Assembly: GCA_030765645.1 (NCBI GenBank)
Contig: JAVCCE010000066.1
Span: 88,626-152,625, forward strand
Direction: 5' to 3'
Source of the DNA: Candidatus Hinthialibacter antarcticus
Lineage (GTDB): Bacteria > Hinthialibacterota > Hinthialibacteria > Hinthialibacterales > Hinthialibacteraceae
DNA length: 64,000 nt
Positions 36,668 through 43,914 of this stretch are shown here, piece by piece; the stretch's first letter is position 1, and the number at the start of each line of letters is the position of its first letter. The notes under the pieces were generated by a model. That model worked only from the letters and a program-made list of their open reading frames with translations. It was not told the DNA's origin and did not search any database. Made by a program: the position numbers and the translations under genes.

Positions 36668-36748
36668 GTGTCATTGCGAGCGAAGCGAAGCAATCTCGTT
36701 CTGGAAAAAGTAGATTGCTTCGGTCGTTTTACTCCCTCGCAATGACAC
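36668..36748. repeat. 81-bp palindromic repeat with GTGTCATTGCGAG termini
   Basis: GTGTCATTGCGAG (36668-36680) is mirrored by CTCGCAATGACAC (36736-36748). The inside contains CGAAGCGAAGCAATCT and AGATTGCTTCGG, another inverted pair. This CATTGCGAG...GCAATCT type is known from interspersed repeats in many unrelated bacterial genomes. It lies between two convergent genes. Confidence 0.75.
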
Positions 36749-36754
36749 TCATTT

Positions 36755-37630
36755 CTAATCCACTTCTAACAACAACGGATAAAACTGGCCGCTCATGGGT
36801 TCGCCCTTGGGGATGGCGTCGGCGCCGTCGAGCAGCGGTTCGCCGTGATCGCAGAGGGTGCCGTCTCTGAATGTGTTGATGACCGTGGCGCGGCGTGGAC
36901 GCTCGCTGTTGTTTTCATACGATCCGTGCATGGTCAACCCGTGGTGAAACGTGCACTCGCCTCTCTTGAGTTCGACCGGAACCCGTTTATCGAACGCTCT
37001 TTGCTGCTCTGGGCTTAGCACGCTTTGCACGGCGTCCATATCATCGGCGAGGCCCGTTATAGGAAGCAAGTCCCAACGATGACTGCCGGGGACGTAATGC
37101 AAACAGCCGTTTTCCGTCGTGCTATCATCGAGGCCAATCCAACACGTCAGATGATTAAGCGGGATGGTGCGCGTCCAGTAGGAATAGTCCTGGTGCCAAG
37201 CGACCACGCCGCCATGCTTGGGCGGTTTGCAAAACAGCTGGTCATGCCAGAAGCGCACCGAGCCGCCGATCAACTGCGAAGCCGGGACAGTAAATGCTGG
37301 ATGCCAGAGAATATCGTGAAAGCCCGCCGCGATGCGCCAGGCGCCCAGGGCGTGAAACAAGACGCGGCTGGGATCGCTGGCTTCATTAGTATGAAATTCA
37401 TAATAGAGCGAGTGGCCCGGATGATCGGGTTTCATTAATTCCGCGAGTTCGGCATTAAGCGCATCAACCTGTTCGTCCGTCAAAATACGCACGCCCGGCA
37501 GGTAGCCGTTCTCGCGATAGAACTCGATCTGGTCGTCGCTCAAGCGGTATTGTTCCAGTTCGTCATTCGATGTGGGCAACTGAAATAAATCGCTAAGCAA
37601 CTCGTGGCGTTGAGATAAATCGGCAACCAT
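36755..37630 (-). CDS. phytanoyl-CoA dioxygenase (PhyH) family protein
   Basis: 291 residues with the 2-oxoglutarate/Fe(II) fold. The iron ligands are the H-x-D in [11 protein letters not shown] (about residues 139-141) and a distal His in [17 protein letters not shown], with the 2-oxoglutarate Arg in [26 protein letters not shown] is the family sheet. PhyH-type enzymes hydroxylate diverse small molecules. The gene is abundant in Planctomycetes-like genomes; the substrate is unknown. Confidence 0.9.
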   Translation of the reverse strand: MVADLSQRHELLSDLFQLPTSNDELEQYRLSDDQIEFYRENGYLPGVRILTDEQVDALNAELAELMKPDHPGHSLYYEFHTNEASDPSRVLFHALGAWRIAAGFHDILWHPAFTVPASQLIGGSVRFWHDQLFCKPPKHGGVVAWHQDYSYWTRTIPLNHLTCWIGLDDSTTENGCLHYVPGSHRWDLLPITGLADDMDAVQSVLSPEQQRAFDKRVPVELKRGECTFHHGLTMHGSYENNSERPRRATVINTFRDGTLCDHGEPLLDGADAIPKGEPMSGQFYPLLLEVD

Positions 37631-37698
37631 CTATTCTTTCTCCTAACATCCAGGTACATTCAATGTGGTGGTTTGAACCACCAAACAATTCGCAGAAT

Positions 37699-37884
37699 TT
37701 ACTCCCTCTCCCTTGGGGAGAGGGTTGGGGTGAGGGACGGCTTCGCCGCATTTGTCTAGAATCTAGCAATGCGCTTAGTCTTCAATGTTTTTTAGAACCA
37801 ATCGCTGAACTGTTTCGGCGCGCTGACGTTCTAAATTATACTTTATAACCCTCATCCTAGCCTTCTCCCAAAGGGAGAAGGGAC
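37699..37884. repeat. imperfect inverted-repeat element of about 186 bp
   Basis: The left arm (37699-37737) contains CTCCCTCTCCCTTGGGGAG and AGGGTTGGGGTGAGGG. The right arm (37848-37884) contains CCCTCATCCTAGCC and TTCTCCCAAAGGGAGAAGG, its imperfect reverse complement. Each arm is itself a small hairpin. There is no gene in 37631-38006; this element fills half of it. It resembles a miniature inverted-repeat element or a folded non-coding RNA. Confidence 0.65.
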
Positions 37885-38006
37885 TATGTTGTCGTTCATC
37901 CAAGGGAAAATAGGTATGAGAAATATTGTTAAACCTTTTTAAATTTGCTTCTTAAACAAGTATGGATGAAATTACTCTACTTTTCCAGTAAAGATTTTGA
38001 GTTTCA

Positions 38007-39512
38007 ATGATAAAACCGACAAAAAAAACGGTATTGCTTGTGCTCATCCTACTCGCTGCGTTCATGGCGCGTGCGTGGACAATCAACTACGGCACCAACG
38101 TAGACGAAGGCGTGTATTGGACCGAAGCGCGTGAGCTCTACCAAGGCAGCGTGATCTATCGCGACACCCAGTTTAACAAAACGCCGTTGGTCGCAATGGT
38201 GGGAGCCGCCTTCTTTCCCTTGGGAGACGCGCCGATTTACCCGATGCGCGTTGCGATGTTGTTATTCAGCGTCTGTGCGCTATATGCGTTCTTTCAACTC
38301 GCCAAAAACTTGTTTGGCGACGCCGCCGCTTGGGCATCGGTCATTCTCCTCGCATTTGAGCCATTTTCCTGCGTATGGGCGAAATATTTGCATACATCCT
38401 CATGGGCGCCCTGGTTTGAAATTGGCGTCATCTATCTGTTCTGGATGGGCTTAAAAAAACAATCCAGCAGATGGATATTTGCGTCAGGTTTGGTATTAGG
38501 CTTCTACGCGCTATCCAAACAAACCGCGATCTATACTGTTCCGCCGGCAATCGCCGCGTGGTTGCTATTCTCACCTGAAATTTCTGTAAAACGCTTTGCT
38601 AAAGACGGCGCCATTTGGGCAGGCGGCATCATCACCATCATGGGGCCGTTCTTTATCATCATTACTGCATTGGGCGCGTTGTCACAGCTGTGGTTTGACA
38701 TCTTCACTGCGCATACCATTATGGCGGGCGTGAAATATCATGACTTCATTTTCCGTTGGCATGAATGGAAATCGGTCATCGTCTTGTCTCCATTGCTGTG
38801 GTTAGCGCCATTGGGATCGCTGCCCCTGCTGCGAAGCAAGCAATGGCGGGGAATTACGTTCGCATGGATTTGGCTTATCACCGTATTTTCAGGAAACCTG
38901 GTTCTCACCAGCCATGTCTGGCGCCATTATTTTTTAGTCGCCATGCCGCCCGCGGCCTTACTGTCTGGCTATTTTCTCAGTTGGATTTGGGGAAGAGTAA
39001 AAACCTACCAACCTAAACTCACTCCATTCGCCTGGGGCGCAGTGCTCATATTGATTACCGCGTCCATAATCGGCTGGCCGAAGAATGATTGGGCGTATCC
39101 TGGATTAACGCTTGAGCAAGAGAGCCTTCTCGCCCGTCATGTACAACGATATTGCCCGGAACCGTACCTGCTCAATCTCACAAACCCGGCGTTGTACGTC
39201 TGGAGCGGTAAGCAAATTCCTGCAGCCTACCAGGGCGACCGGATGGTCAAGATTCCATTCTTCATGACCATCGCCGGGCGCGGTTACCTCGATCAAGACG
39301 ACATGAAACGCACCGTCGAATATTGGAAGACGCAGCCCATCGGCGCAATCGCTGTTTTTGATAAATTTCTACGCCAAATTCAAGACGACCCGGTTATGGA
39401 ACCATTGCGCGACTGGATGGGTGAGGAATTTCAGCCGCCTCAACGGGTCGCCGTTGGCCAAAGTTATTATGGCTGGTTTTTTGTATTTGAAACGAAGCGA
39501 AATGTTGATTAA
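38007..39512 (+). CDS. GT39/ArnT-like membrane glycosyltransferase
   Basis: 501 residues with about 11 hydrophobic segments. The N-terminal periplasmic loop has the acidic pair in YGTNVDEGVYWTEARELYQG (Asp-Glu), the family's catalytic region, followed by RDTQFNKTPLV. The C-terminal soluble part includes LLARHVQRYCPEPYLLNLTNP. Such enzymes move a sugar from a polyprenyl phosphate carrier to lipid or protein on the outer face of the inner membrane. The acceptor is unknown. Confidence 0.85.
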   Translation: MIKPTKKTVLLVLILLAAFMARAWTINYGTNVDEGVYWTEARELYQGSVIYRDTQFNKTPLVAMVGAAFFPLGDAPIYPMRVAMLLFSVCALYAFFQLAKNLFGDAAAWASVILLAFEPFSCVWAKYLHTSSWAPWFEIGVIYLFWMGLKKQSSRWIFASGLVLGFYALSKQTAIYTVPPAIAAWLLFSPEISVKRFAKDGAIWAGGIITIMGPFFIIITALGALSQLWFDIFTAHTIMAGVKYHDFIFRWHEWKSVIVLSPLLWLAPLGSLPLLRSKQWRGITFAWIWLITVFSGNLVLTSHVWRHYFLVAMPPAALLSGYFLSWIWGRVKTYQPKLTPFAWGAVLILITASIIGWPKNDWAYPGLTLEQESLLARHVQRYCPEPYLLNLTNPALYVWSGKQIPAAYQGDRMVKIPFFMTIAGRGYLDQDDMKRTVEYWKTQPIGAIAVFDKFLRQIQDDPVMEPLRDWMGEEFQPPQRVAVGQSYYGWFFVFETKRNVD

Positions 39513-39564
39513 ATTGATCTTAATGCAAAAACAAATTGACTGTTTCGATTGACAGAAAAGCAAG

Positions 39565-39588
39565 TTTCGTGTGCAATACCACACGAAA
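39565..39588 (+). terminator. possible terminator hairpin after the GT39 gene
   Basis: TTTCGTGTG and CACACGAAA form nine pairs with a six-base loop. No T-run follows, so it may be a 3' stability hairpin. Confidence 0.45.
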
Positions 39589-39640
39589 TACTTCAGTAAC
39601 TGCTTTAGGTTATTTATTCGATAAGGAACGGTAAATTAAA

Positions 39641-40270
39641 ATGATTCAGAATGTACGGCTATTTTCCGTGTTGGGAGTCTTTCTTAGCGTTGCTGTCATG
39701 TTGACGGCCTGCGGGGGAGGCGGAAGCGAATTGGTCAAGACGCAAACGCCAGATACGTACTTACTGGTATTGTCGCCATTTAATCAAGAAGTCGCTGACG
39801 CAATCGAAGAGTATGCCGCCCCGGTCAACCTGAAAGTCGTTGAAGATGCGGACTATCAATCGCCTAACTTTTTGGCGAAAGTCAAATGGGACACCCGCCA
39901 GGAACGCGTATTTGGTCGCGCTTACCAATATAAGAAAAAAGAAGAAAAAACGCCAAGTGATAATAGATGGAAATTAAGCAGCCTTTGGGGTTCAATTTCC
40001 AGCCCGTTTGGCGGGACCGCTTCGTCCAACCAGATTTTCGAAATCAATTCTGACATGACCTTTTCTGATTACCGCACCTACGAATTACCAACCGTTTTGA
40101 CCTACGAAGATCAGGAAACCGCAGAAGCCTTCACTCGCATGATCGCCAAAAGCGCTCAGTGGGTTCGTGAAGGCGACCGCCGCGCCATCCCTGAACTATA
40201 CGCCGCCAAACGCATCCGCGCTTTGGAAGATTTGAATGATCGCATCGCCCGCATCGAAGGCGCCGAATAA
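39641..40270 (+). CDS. lipoprotein of unknown function
   Basis: 209 residues. The signal peptide ends in the lipobox LTAC followed by GGGGS, which would place it at the outer membrane. The mature part contains DTYLLVLSPFNQEVADAIEEYA, two Lys/Glu stretches (YKKKEEKTPSD) and a late helical ADAEAFTRMIAK-like end (EDQETAEAFTRMIAKSAQWV). No catalytic motif was seen. The start has AAGGA 12 bases upstream. A strong terminator follows. Confidence 0.65.
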   Translation: MIQNVRLFSVLGVFLSVAVMLTACGGGGSELVKTQTPDTYLLVLSPFNQEVADAIEEYAAPVNLKVVEDADYQSPNFLAKVKWDTRQERVFGRAYQYKKKEEKTPSDNRWKLSSLWGSISSPFGGTASSNQIFEINSDMTFSDYRTYELPTVLTYEDQETAEAFTRMIAKSAQWVREGDRRAIPELYAAKRIRALEDLNDRIARIEGAE

Positions 40271-40290
40271 ACTCTGACATATGACCTTGA

Positions 40291-40320
40291 AAACGCCCGG
40301 CATGTCCGGGCGTTTTTTTT
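40291..40320 (+). terminator. rho-independent terminator after the 209-residue lipoprotein
   Basis: AACGCCCGG and CCGGGCGTT with a T-run of eight. Confidence 0.92.
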
Positions 40321-40491
40321 AGAGCGTTGTCATAAATATGTGCGTAAAGCGCACCCGTAGAGCTCAGCAATAGATACGGTTACGAAAACTCAATCCGCGC
40401 ATAATTCTGGCAACCACTATAAAATTCCAGAAACCTTTATTCCACTGGTTGGTTTGGTAAGATTTCTTGCATATCAATAAGGAGCATTCAC

Positions 40492-40773
40492 ATGGCGGCT
40501 AAAGTATTTTTTCTCTCGAATGACGATTGCAGCAACTGGATTATTACCTACGATGCAGAGGCGGAGCAACGGGCGGCGTATTCGTTGCGCGGCTGGCTAA
40601 ATGGAAATGAGCCGGAAGCCAAAAATGAAGAAGTCGGCGGCTGGCTTGAATCGAAAGGCAGCAGCATCGAAATGGTGTTTCCCTTCAACGATGACGGCAA
40701 AACCGTGAATTTTGATGTTGACGAAGCCCTCGAATACACCGAATTGCTTGATGATATCCGAATGTTTGGATAA
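40492..40773 (+). CDS. small acidic protein of unknown function
   Basis: 93 residues, rich in Asp and Glu (VFFLSNDDCSNWIITYDAEAEQ, NEPEAKNEEVGGWLESKG, FDVDEALEYTELLDDIRMFG). No signal peptide, no recognised domain. A good ribosome-binding site (AAGGAG) precedes the ATG and the length is whole, so I believe it is real. No partner gene is clear. Confidence 0.6.
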   Translation: MAAKVFFLSNDDCSNWIITYDAEAEQRAAYSLRGWLNGNEPEAKNEEVGGWLESKGSSIEMVFPFNDDGKTVNFDVDEALEYTELLDDIRMFG

Positions 40774-40779
40774 TGGTTT

Positions 40780-41016
40780 TTAGTTGAGGATTTCTTCGCG
40801 AAATGGATCAACCGTGAGCATCTGTTGCTGCGGCAAATAGGCATATTGCTGAGCGATCACAATTTGTTCTTTCAGCGCAATTTTTTCAGATTCATGCGTA
40901 CGCTGCGACGGGTTCTCGTGAACCAATAAAAAAGGCAACACATTGACGGGAATTGTCATGCGGGTGCAACCGGTTGCAAAAAAACAGATGGTTAGAATAA
41001 AGAGTAAATTTTTCAT
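40780..41016 (-). CDS. small lipoprotein of unknown function
   Basis: 78 residues from the ATG at 41016; the frame continues upstream but the lipoprotein signal fixes this start. MKNLLFILTICFFATGC is a lipobox (ATGC). The mature part has a Gln-rich stretch (QYAYLPQQQMLTVDP). It converges with the 93-residue gene, with six bases between them. Confidence 0.55.
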   Translation of the reverse strand: MKNLLFILTICFFATGCTRMTIPVNVLPFLLVHENPSQRTHESEKIALKEQIVIAQQYAYLPQQQMLTVDPFREEILN

Positions 41017-41224
41017 GGGTCTGTGAAATAAAATTTCCTGTTCAATCGTATATACATAATAACGATTGGCTCGCAGGAGATAGTAACACCAGTTTTGAAA
41101 TTCGGCAAAGCCAAATTGATTTTCCGTTGGAAATCTGAATAATCTAATTCTAATGTGAAGCCATCTCAATCATAATGATTACGAAAAAAAGTTCCTGTAT
41201 ATTAATTATTGATAAGCCAATTCA

Positions 41225-41304
41225 GGCATGGGTGCAACTCTGGGAGCGCCTGTGCATAAGGGCCTGAAAGCCCGCACTGAAGCGAGCAGAGTTGTACCCA
41301 TGCT
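41225..41304 (-). repeat. 80-bp palindromic dispersed repeat, copy C (opposite orientation)
   Basis: On the minus strand it starts AGCATGGGT and ends ACCCATGCC, and is almost identical to copy A (about two differences in 80 bases). It lies in the 381-base gap between two divergent genes, which otherwise holds only short A/T-rich sequence. Confidence 0.85.
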
Positions 41305-41397
41305 ATACGCATTAGCCGATTCAGTTTATTTGAGATGGCTTCATTTTAAACAATCAAAAATCAATATATAAATCAACCTATTCTTGGAGAGATTGAA

Positions 41398-42117
41398 ATG
41401 ATCAATCCTGAGCAGATGCTGGGGTCTATGTTGTTTAGCGGGTTAGGCGGCAAAGCAGGGAAAAAACTCAACAAGAAATTACGCAAAGGTATGGGGGGGA
41501 TGGGCGGCATCGGCGGTGGAATGTTAGGCATGGGCGCCCTGGGCGTTGCAATCGCCGCATTCGACCATTTTGTCGTAGATAAAAAGCGCAACCAAGCCGG
41601 GGTTCAGGGCGGGTTTGCTCAACAACAGCCGCAGATAAACCATCCCGGCGCGCCGCCATCGACTCCACCTCCTCCACCGCCAGGGCAAAGCCAGGCAGCA
41701 GCCCCGCCGCCAGTGGAACCAACACAGCCAACGGTTCCGGTAGAGGTACCAGACACCCCGGCCGCGCATCAAGCGTTACTGCTAATCAAAGCCATGATCG
41801 CCGCCGCCAATGCTGACGGCGCCATTGACGCCAACGAACGCAACCAGATTGTGGGCCGACTTGAACAGGCGGGTCTTTCAGGCGAAGACCGTGGGTTCAT
41901 CTTGAATGAATTTCTCAATCCGCCGACGATGATCGATATCGTCGGCGCGGTCAATTCGCCCGATCTTGCCAAACAGGTCTACGCCGTGTCGCTATTCGCC
42001 ATTGAAGTCGATACCGAAGCGGAGAAGAACTACATGGAATTGCTCGCGCTGAAGCTGTCTTTGAGCGAGCAGGACGTTCAACAAATTGAAAACGAACTCG
42101 GACTCAACGAAGCCTAA
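41398..42117 (+). CDS. DUF533 / TerB-like protein with glycine-rich N-terminus
   Basis: 239 residues. The N-terminal part is Gly/Met-rich and includes a membrane-like segment (GMGGMGGIGGGMLGMGALGVAIAA). A Pro/Gln linker (PPSTPPPPPPGQSQ) follows. The C-terminal TerB-like helical domain has LLIKAMIAAANADGAIDANERNQIV, GLSGEDRGFILNEFL and LFAIEVDTEAEKNYMELLALKLSL, with the acidic turn DGAIDANE. This is the DUF533/YebE plan, of unknown function. GGAGAG precedes the start. The next gene begins 13 bases later. Confidence 0.85.
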   Translation: MINPEQMLGSMLFSGLGGKAGKKLNKKLRKGMGGMGGIGGGMLGMGALGVAIAAFDHFVVDKKRNQAGVQGGFAQQQPQINHPGAPPSTPPPPPPGQSQAAAPPPVEPTQPTVPVEVPDTPAAHQALLLIKAMIAAANADGAIDANERNQIVGRLEQAGLSGEDRGFILNEFLNPPTMIDIVGAVNSPDLAKQVYAVSLFAIEVDTEAEKNYMELLALKLSLSEQDVQQIENELGLNEA

Positions 42118-42130
42118 GGAGGAATGAACC

Positions 42131-43123
42131 ATGTCACAGTGGTATTTAAGTTATGATGGGAACCAGGTAGGCCCCTTTGACCGAACCCAAGCCATCGCAA
42201 AAGCGCAAGAAAGCCCCAACGGCTTCGCCTGGCGCAACGGCTTCGCCGAATGGATGCCGATTGCCCAAGTGGGTGAACTCAATCCATCCGCCATGACTGG
42301 CTCAGCGCCGCCGCCGGTTACGACCCGCGTCGCGGATGAGATAGATTTTAAAATCATCGGATCGGAAATGCAGTTCGTCGAGATCGAACTCGACCCGGGC
42401 GAAAGCGCCGTCGCGGAAGCAGGTTCGATGATGTATAAAGAATCCACCATTGAAATGCAAACCATCTTCGGCGATGGAACCAACCAGGACCAAGGCTTCA
42501 TGGGAAAACTGCTCGGCGCGGGAAAACGCCTGTTGACGGGCGAGTCATTGTTTATGACGGTGTTCACCCACACAGGGCAGGGAAAAGCGCATGTCTCGTT
42601 CGCGGCGCCGTACCCTGGAAACATCATCCCCGTGACGTTGGCGAACATGGGCGGATGCTTGATCTGCCAGAAAGACAGCTTCGTTTGCGCAGCGAAAGGC
42701 GTCTCCATCGGCATCGCGTTTCAGCGCAAAATTTTAACTGGGCTATTCGGCGGCGAAGGCTTTATCATGCAGAAACTCGAAGGTGACGGCATGTGTTTTC
42801 TGCACGCTGGCGGAACCGTGGTCGAGCGGCAATTAGGCCCTGGCGAAGTGTTGCATGTCGACACCGGTTGCGTGGTCGCGTATGAACCGCAGATTGATTT
42901 TGATATTCAACAAGCAGGCAACATCAAATCCATGTTGTTCGGCGGCGAGGGTTTGTTCTTTGCGACGCTGCGCGGGCCGGGAAAAATCTGGCTGCAATCG
43001 CTTCCGTTCTCGCGACTGGCGGGACGTATGCTGGCGGCTGTTCCTGGCAACCGAAAAGGCGGCACAGGCGAAGGCTCCGTGCTTGGCGGCCTTGGAAACC
43101 TGTTGGATGGAGACGGGCTCTAA
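42131..43123 (+). CDS. GYF_2-AIM24 fusion protein
   Basis: 330 residues. The N-terminal ~55 residues are a GYF_2 domain (WYLSYDGNQVGPFDRTQAIAKA, WRNGFAEWMPIAQV), a small peptide-binding module. The rest is an AIM24/TIGR00266-like domain (EIELDPGESAVAEAGSMMYKE, GEGFIMQKLEGDGMCFLHAGGTVVERQLGPGEVLHVDTGCVVAYEP). AIM24-like proteins are widespread and poorly understood. GGAGG lies just before the ATG. The DUF533 gene upstream is likely in the same operon. Confidence 0.88.
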   Translation: MSQWYLSYDGNQVGPFDRTQAIAKAQESPNGFAWRNGFAEWMPIAQVGELNPSAMTGSAPPPVTTRVADEIDFKIIGSEMQFVEIELDPGESAVAEAGSMMYKESTIEMQTIFGDGTNQDQGFMGKLLGAGKRLLTGESLFMTVFTHTGQGKAHVSFAAPYPGNIIPVTLANMGGCLICQKDSFVCAAKGVSIGIAFQRKILTGLFGGEGFIMQKLEGDGMCFLHAGGTVVERQLGPGEVLHVDTGCVVAYEPQIDFDIQQAGNIKSMLFGGEGLFFATLRGPGKIWLQSLPFSRLAGRMLAAVPGNRKGGTGEGSVLGGLGNLLDGDGL

Positions 43124-43124
43124 A

Positions 43125-43742
43125 ATGGAACGTACAATGAAAAAATATCTGATTGCGCTTGCGGTTTTCGTAGGCGCATTTCTTTTCCTTGGGCTGACAT
43201 CGGCGGTGTACTTACTCTATCAAACAGCCTTGCCTAATTTCAAAAATGCTCAGTTCCGCGCGAAAATTGTCCGCGCAAACGCAGACATACGAATGTTATC
43301 GCATGGATTGGATGCGTTTTGGTTGGATAGCAATAAATACCCGATCGCGGATAAATCAAGATGGATTGAAAATGCTGGAGTGATGATTGATGGATATCCA
43401 AATCTTGCAAATCTAACCTCGCCGATTGGTTATCTTGTGAATTATCCAATTGATCCTCTGGATCAAGATAAAAAAGGCTATCGCTATTTCTCTGACGGCA
43501 ATACGTTTTACATCATAGTTTCAAATGGCCCGGATGAAGACATTGATATTGATGAACGATTATTCAAAGGCGATGTAGCGCCCTTCCAGCCTTTGATTTA
43601 TAACCCGTCGAATGGGCTGATCAGCGATGGCGACATTTTCTATACAAACCAGGGTAATCCGCTCAAGCCAGAGGATAGACCATCACCGCCTCTTGCACCG
43701 CCTGCTCCGGTTGAGATCAAAGAAGCAACGAGTGCAAACTAA
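43125..43742 (+). CDS. GspG-like membrane-anchored protein
   Basis: 205 residues from the ATG at 43125; an ATG four codons later is also possible. An N-terminal transmembrane segment (YLIALAVFVGAFLFLGLTSAVYLL) replaces a prepilin cleavage site. The rest is a pseudopilin-like domain (NADIRMLSHGLDAFWLDSNKYP, NYPIDPLDQDKKGYRYFSDGNTFYIIVSNGPDEDIDID) with the GPDxDID calcium-loop feature. It ends in a Pro/Lys-rich tail. It is the third pseudopilin-like gene in this window. It starts one base after the GYF-AIM24 gene. Confidence 0.7.
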   Translation: MERTMKKYLIALAVFVGAFLFLGLTSAVYLLYQTALPNFKNAQFRAKIVRANADIRMLSHGLDAFWLDSNKYPIADKSRWIENAGVMIDGYPNLANLTSPIGYLVNYPIDPLDQDKKGYRYFSDGNTFYIIVSNGPDEDIDIDERLFKGDVAPFQPLIYNPSNGLISDGDIFYTNQGNPLKPEDRPSPPLAPPAPVEIKEATSAN

Positions 43743-43776
43743 AACGACTTTTTAAATACTCAGGCATATTGCGTTC

Positions 43777-43820
43777 GGCGCGGGCGCAACTCTCTTCGTT
43801 TCAATGCGGGTTTTCAGCCG
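43777..43820 (+). repeat. truncated, diverged copy D of the dispersed repeat
   Basis: The left half of the element is recognisable: GGCGCGGGCGCAACTCTCTT followed by CGTTTCAATGCGGGTTTTCAG, compared with copies A and B. The right half is replaced by a different GC-rich inverted sequence (GGGAGGGCGAGGCTCCC). Confidence 0.5.
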
Positions 43821-43914
43821 TGGGGAGGGCGAGGCTCCCGCCGAGCCGCGAAGATGTGATATGTAATCTTTCATATTCGGCTCACCAAGAGGTTCGCCCC
43901 CCAAATGAATCAGA

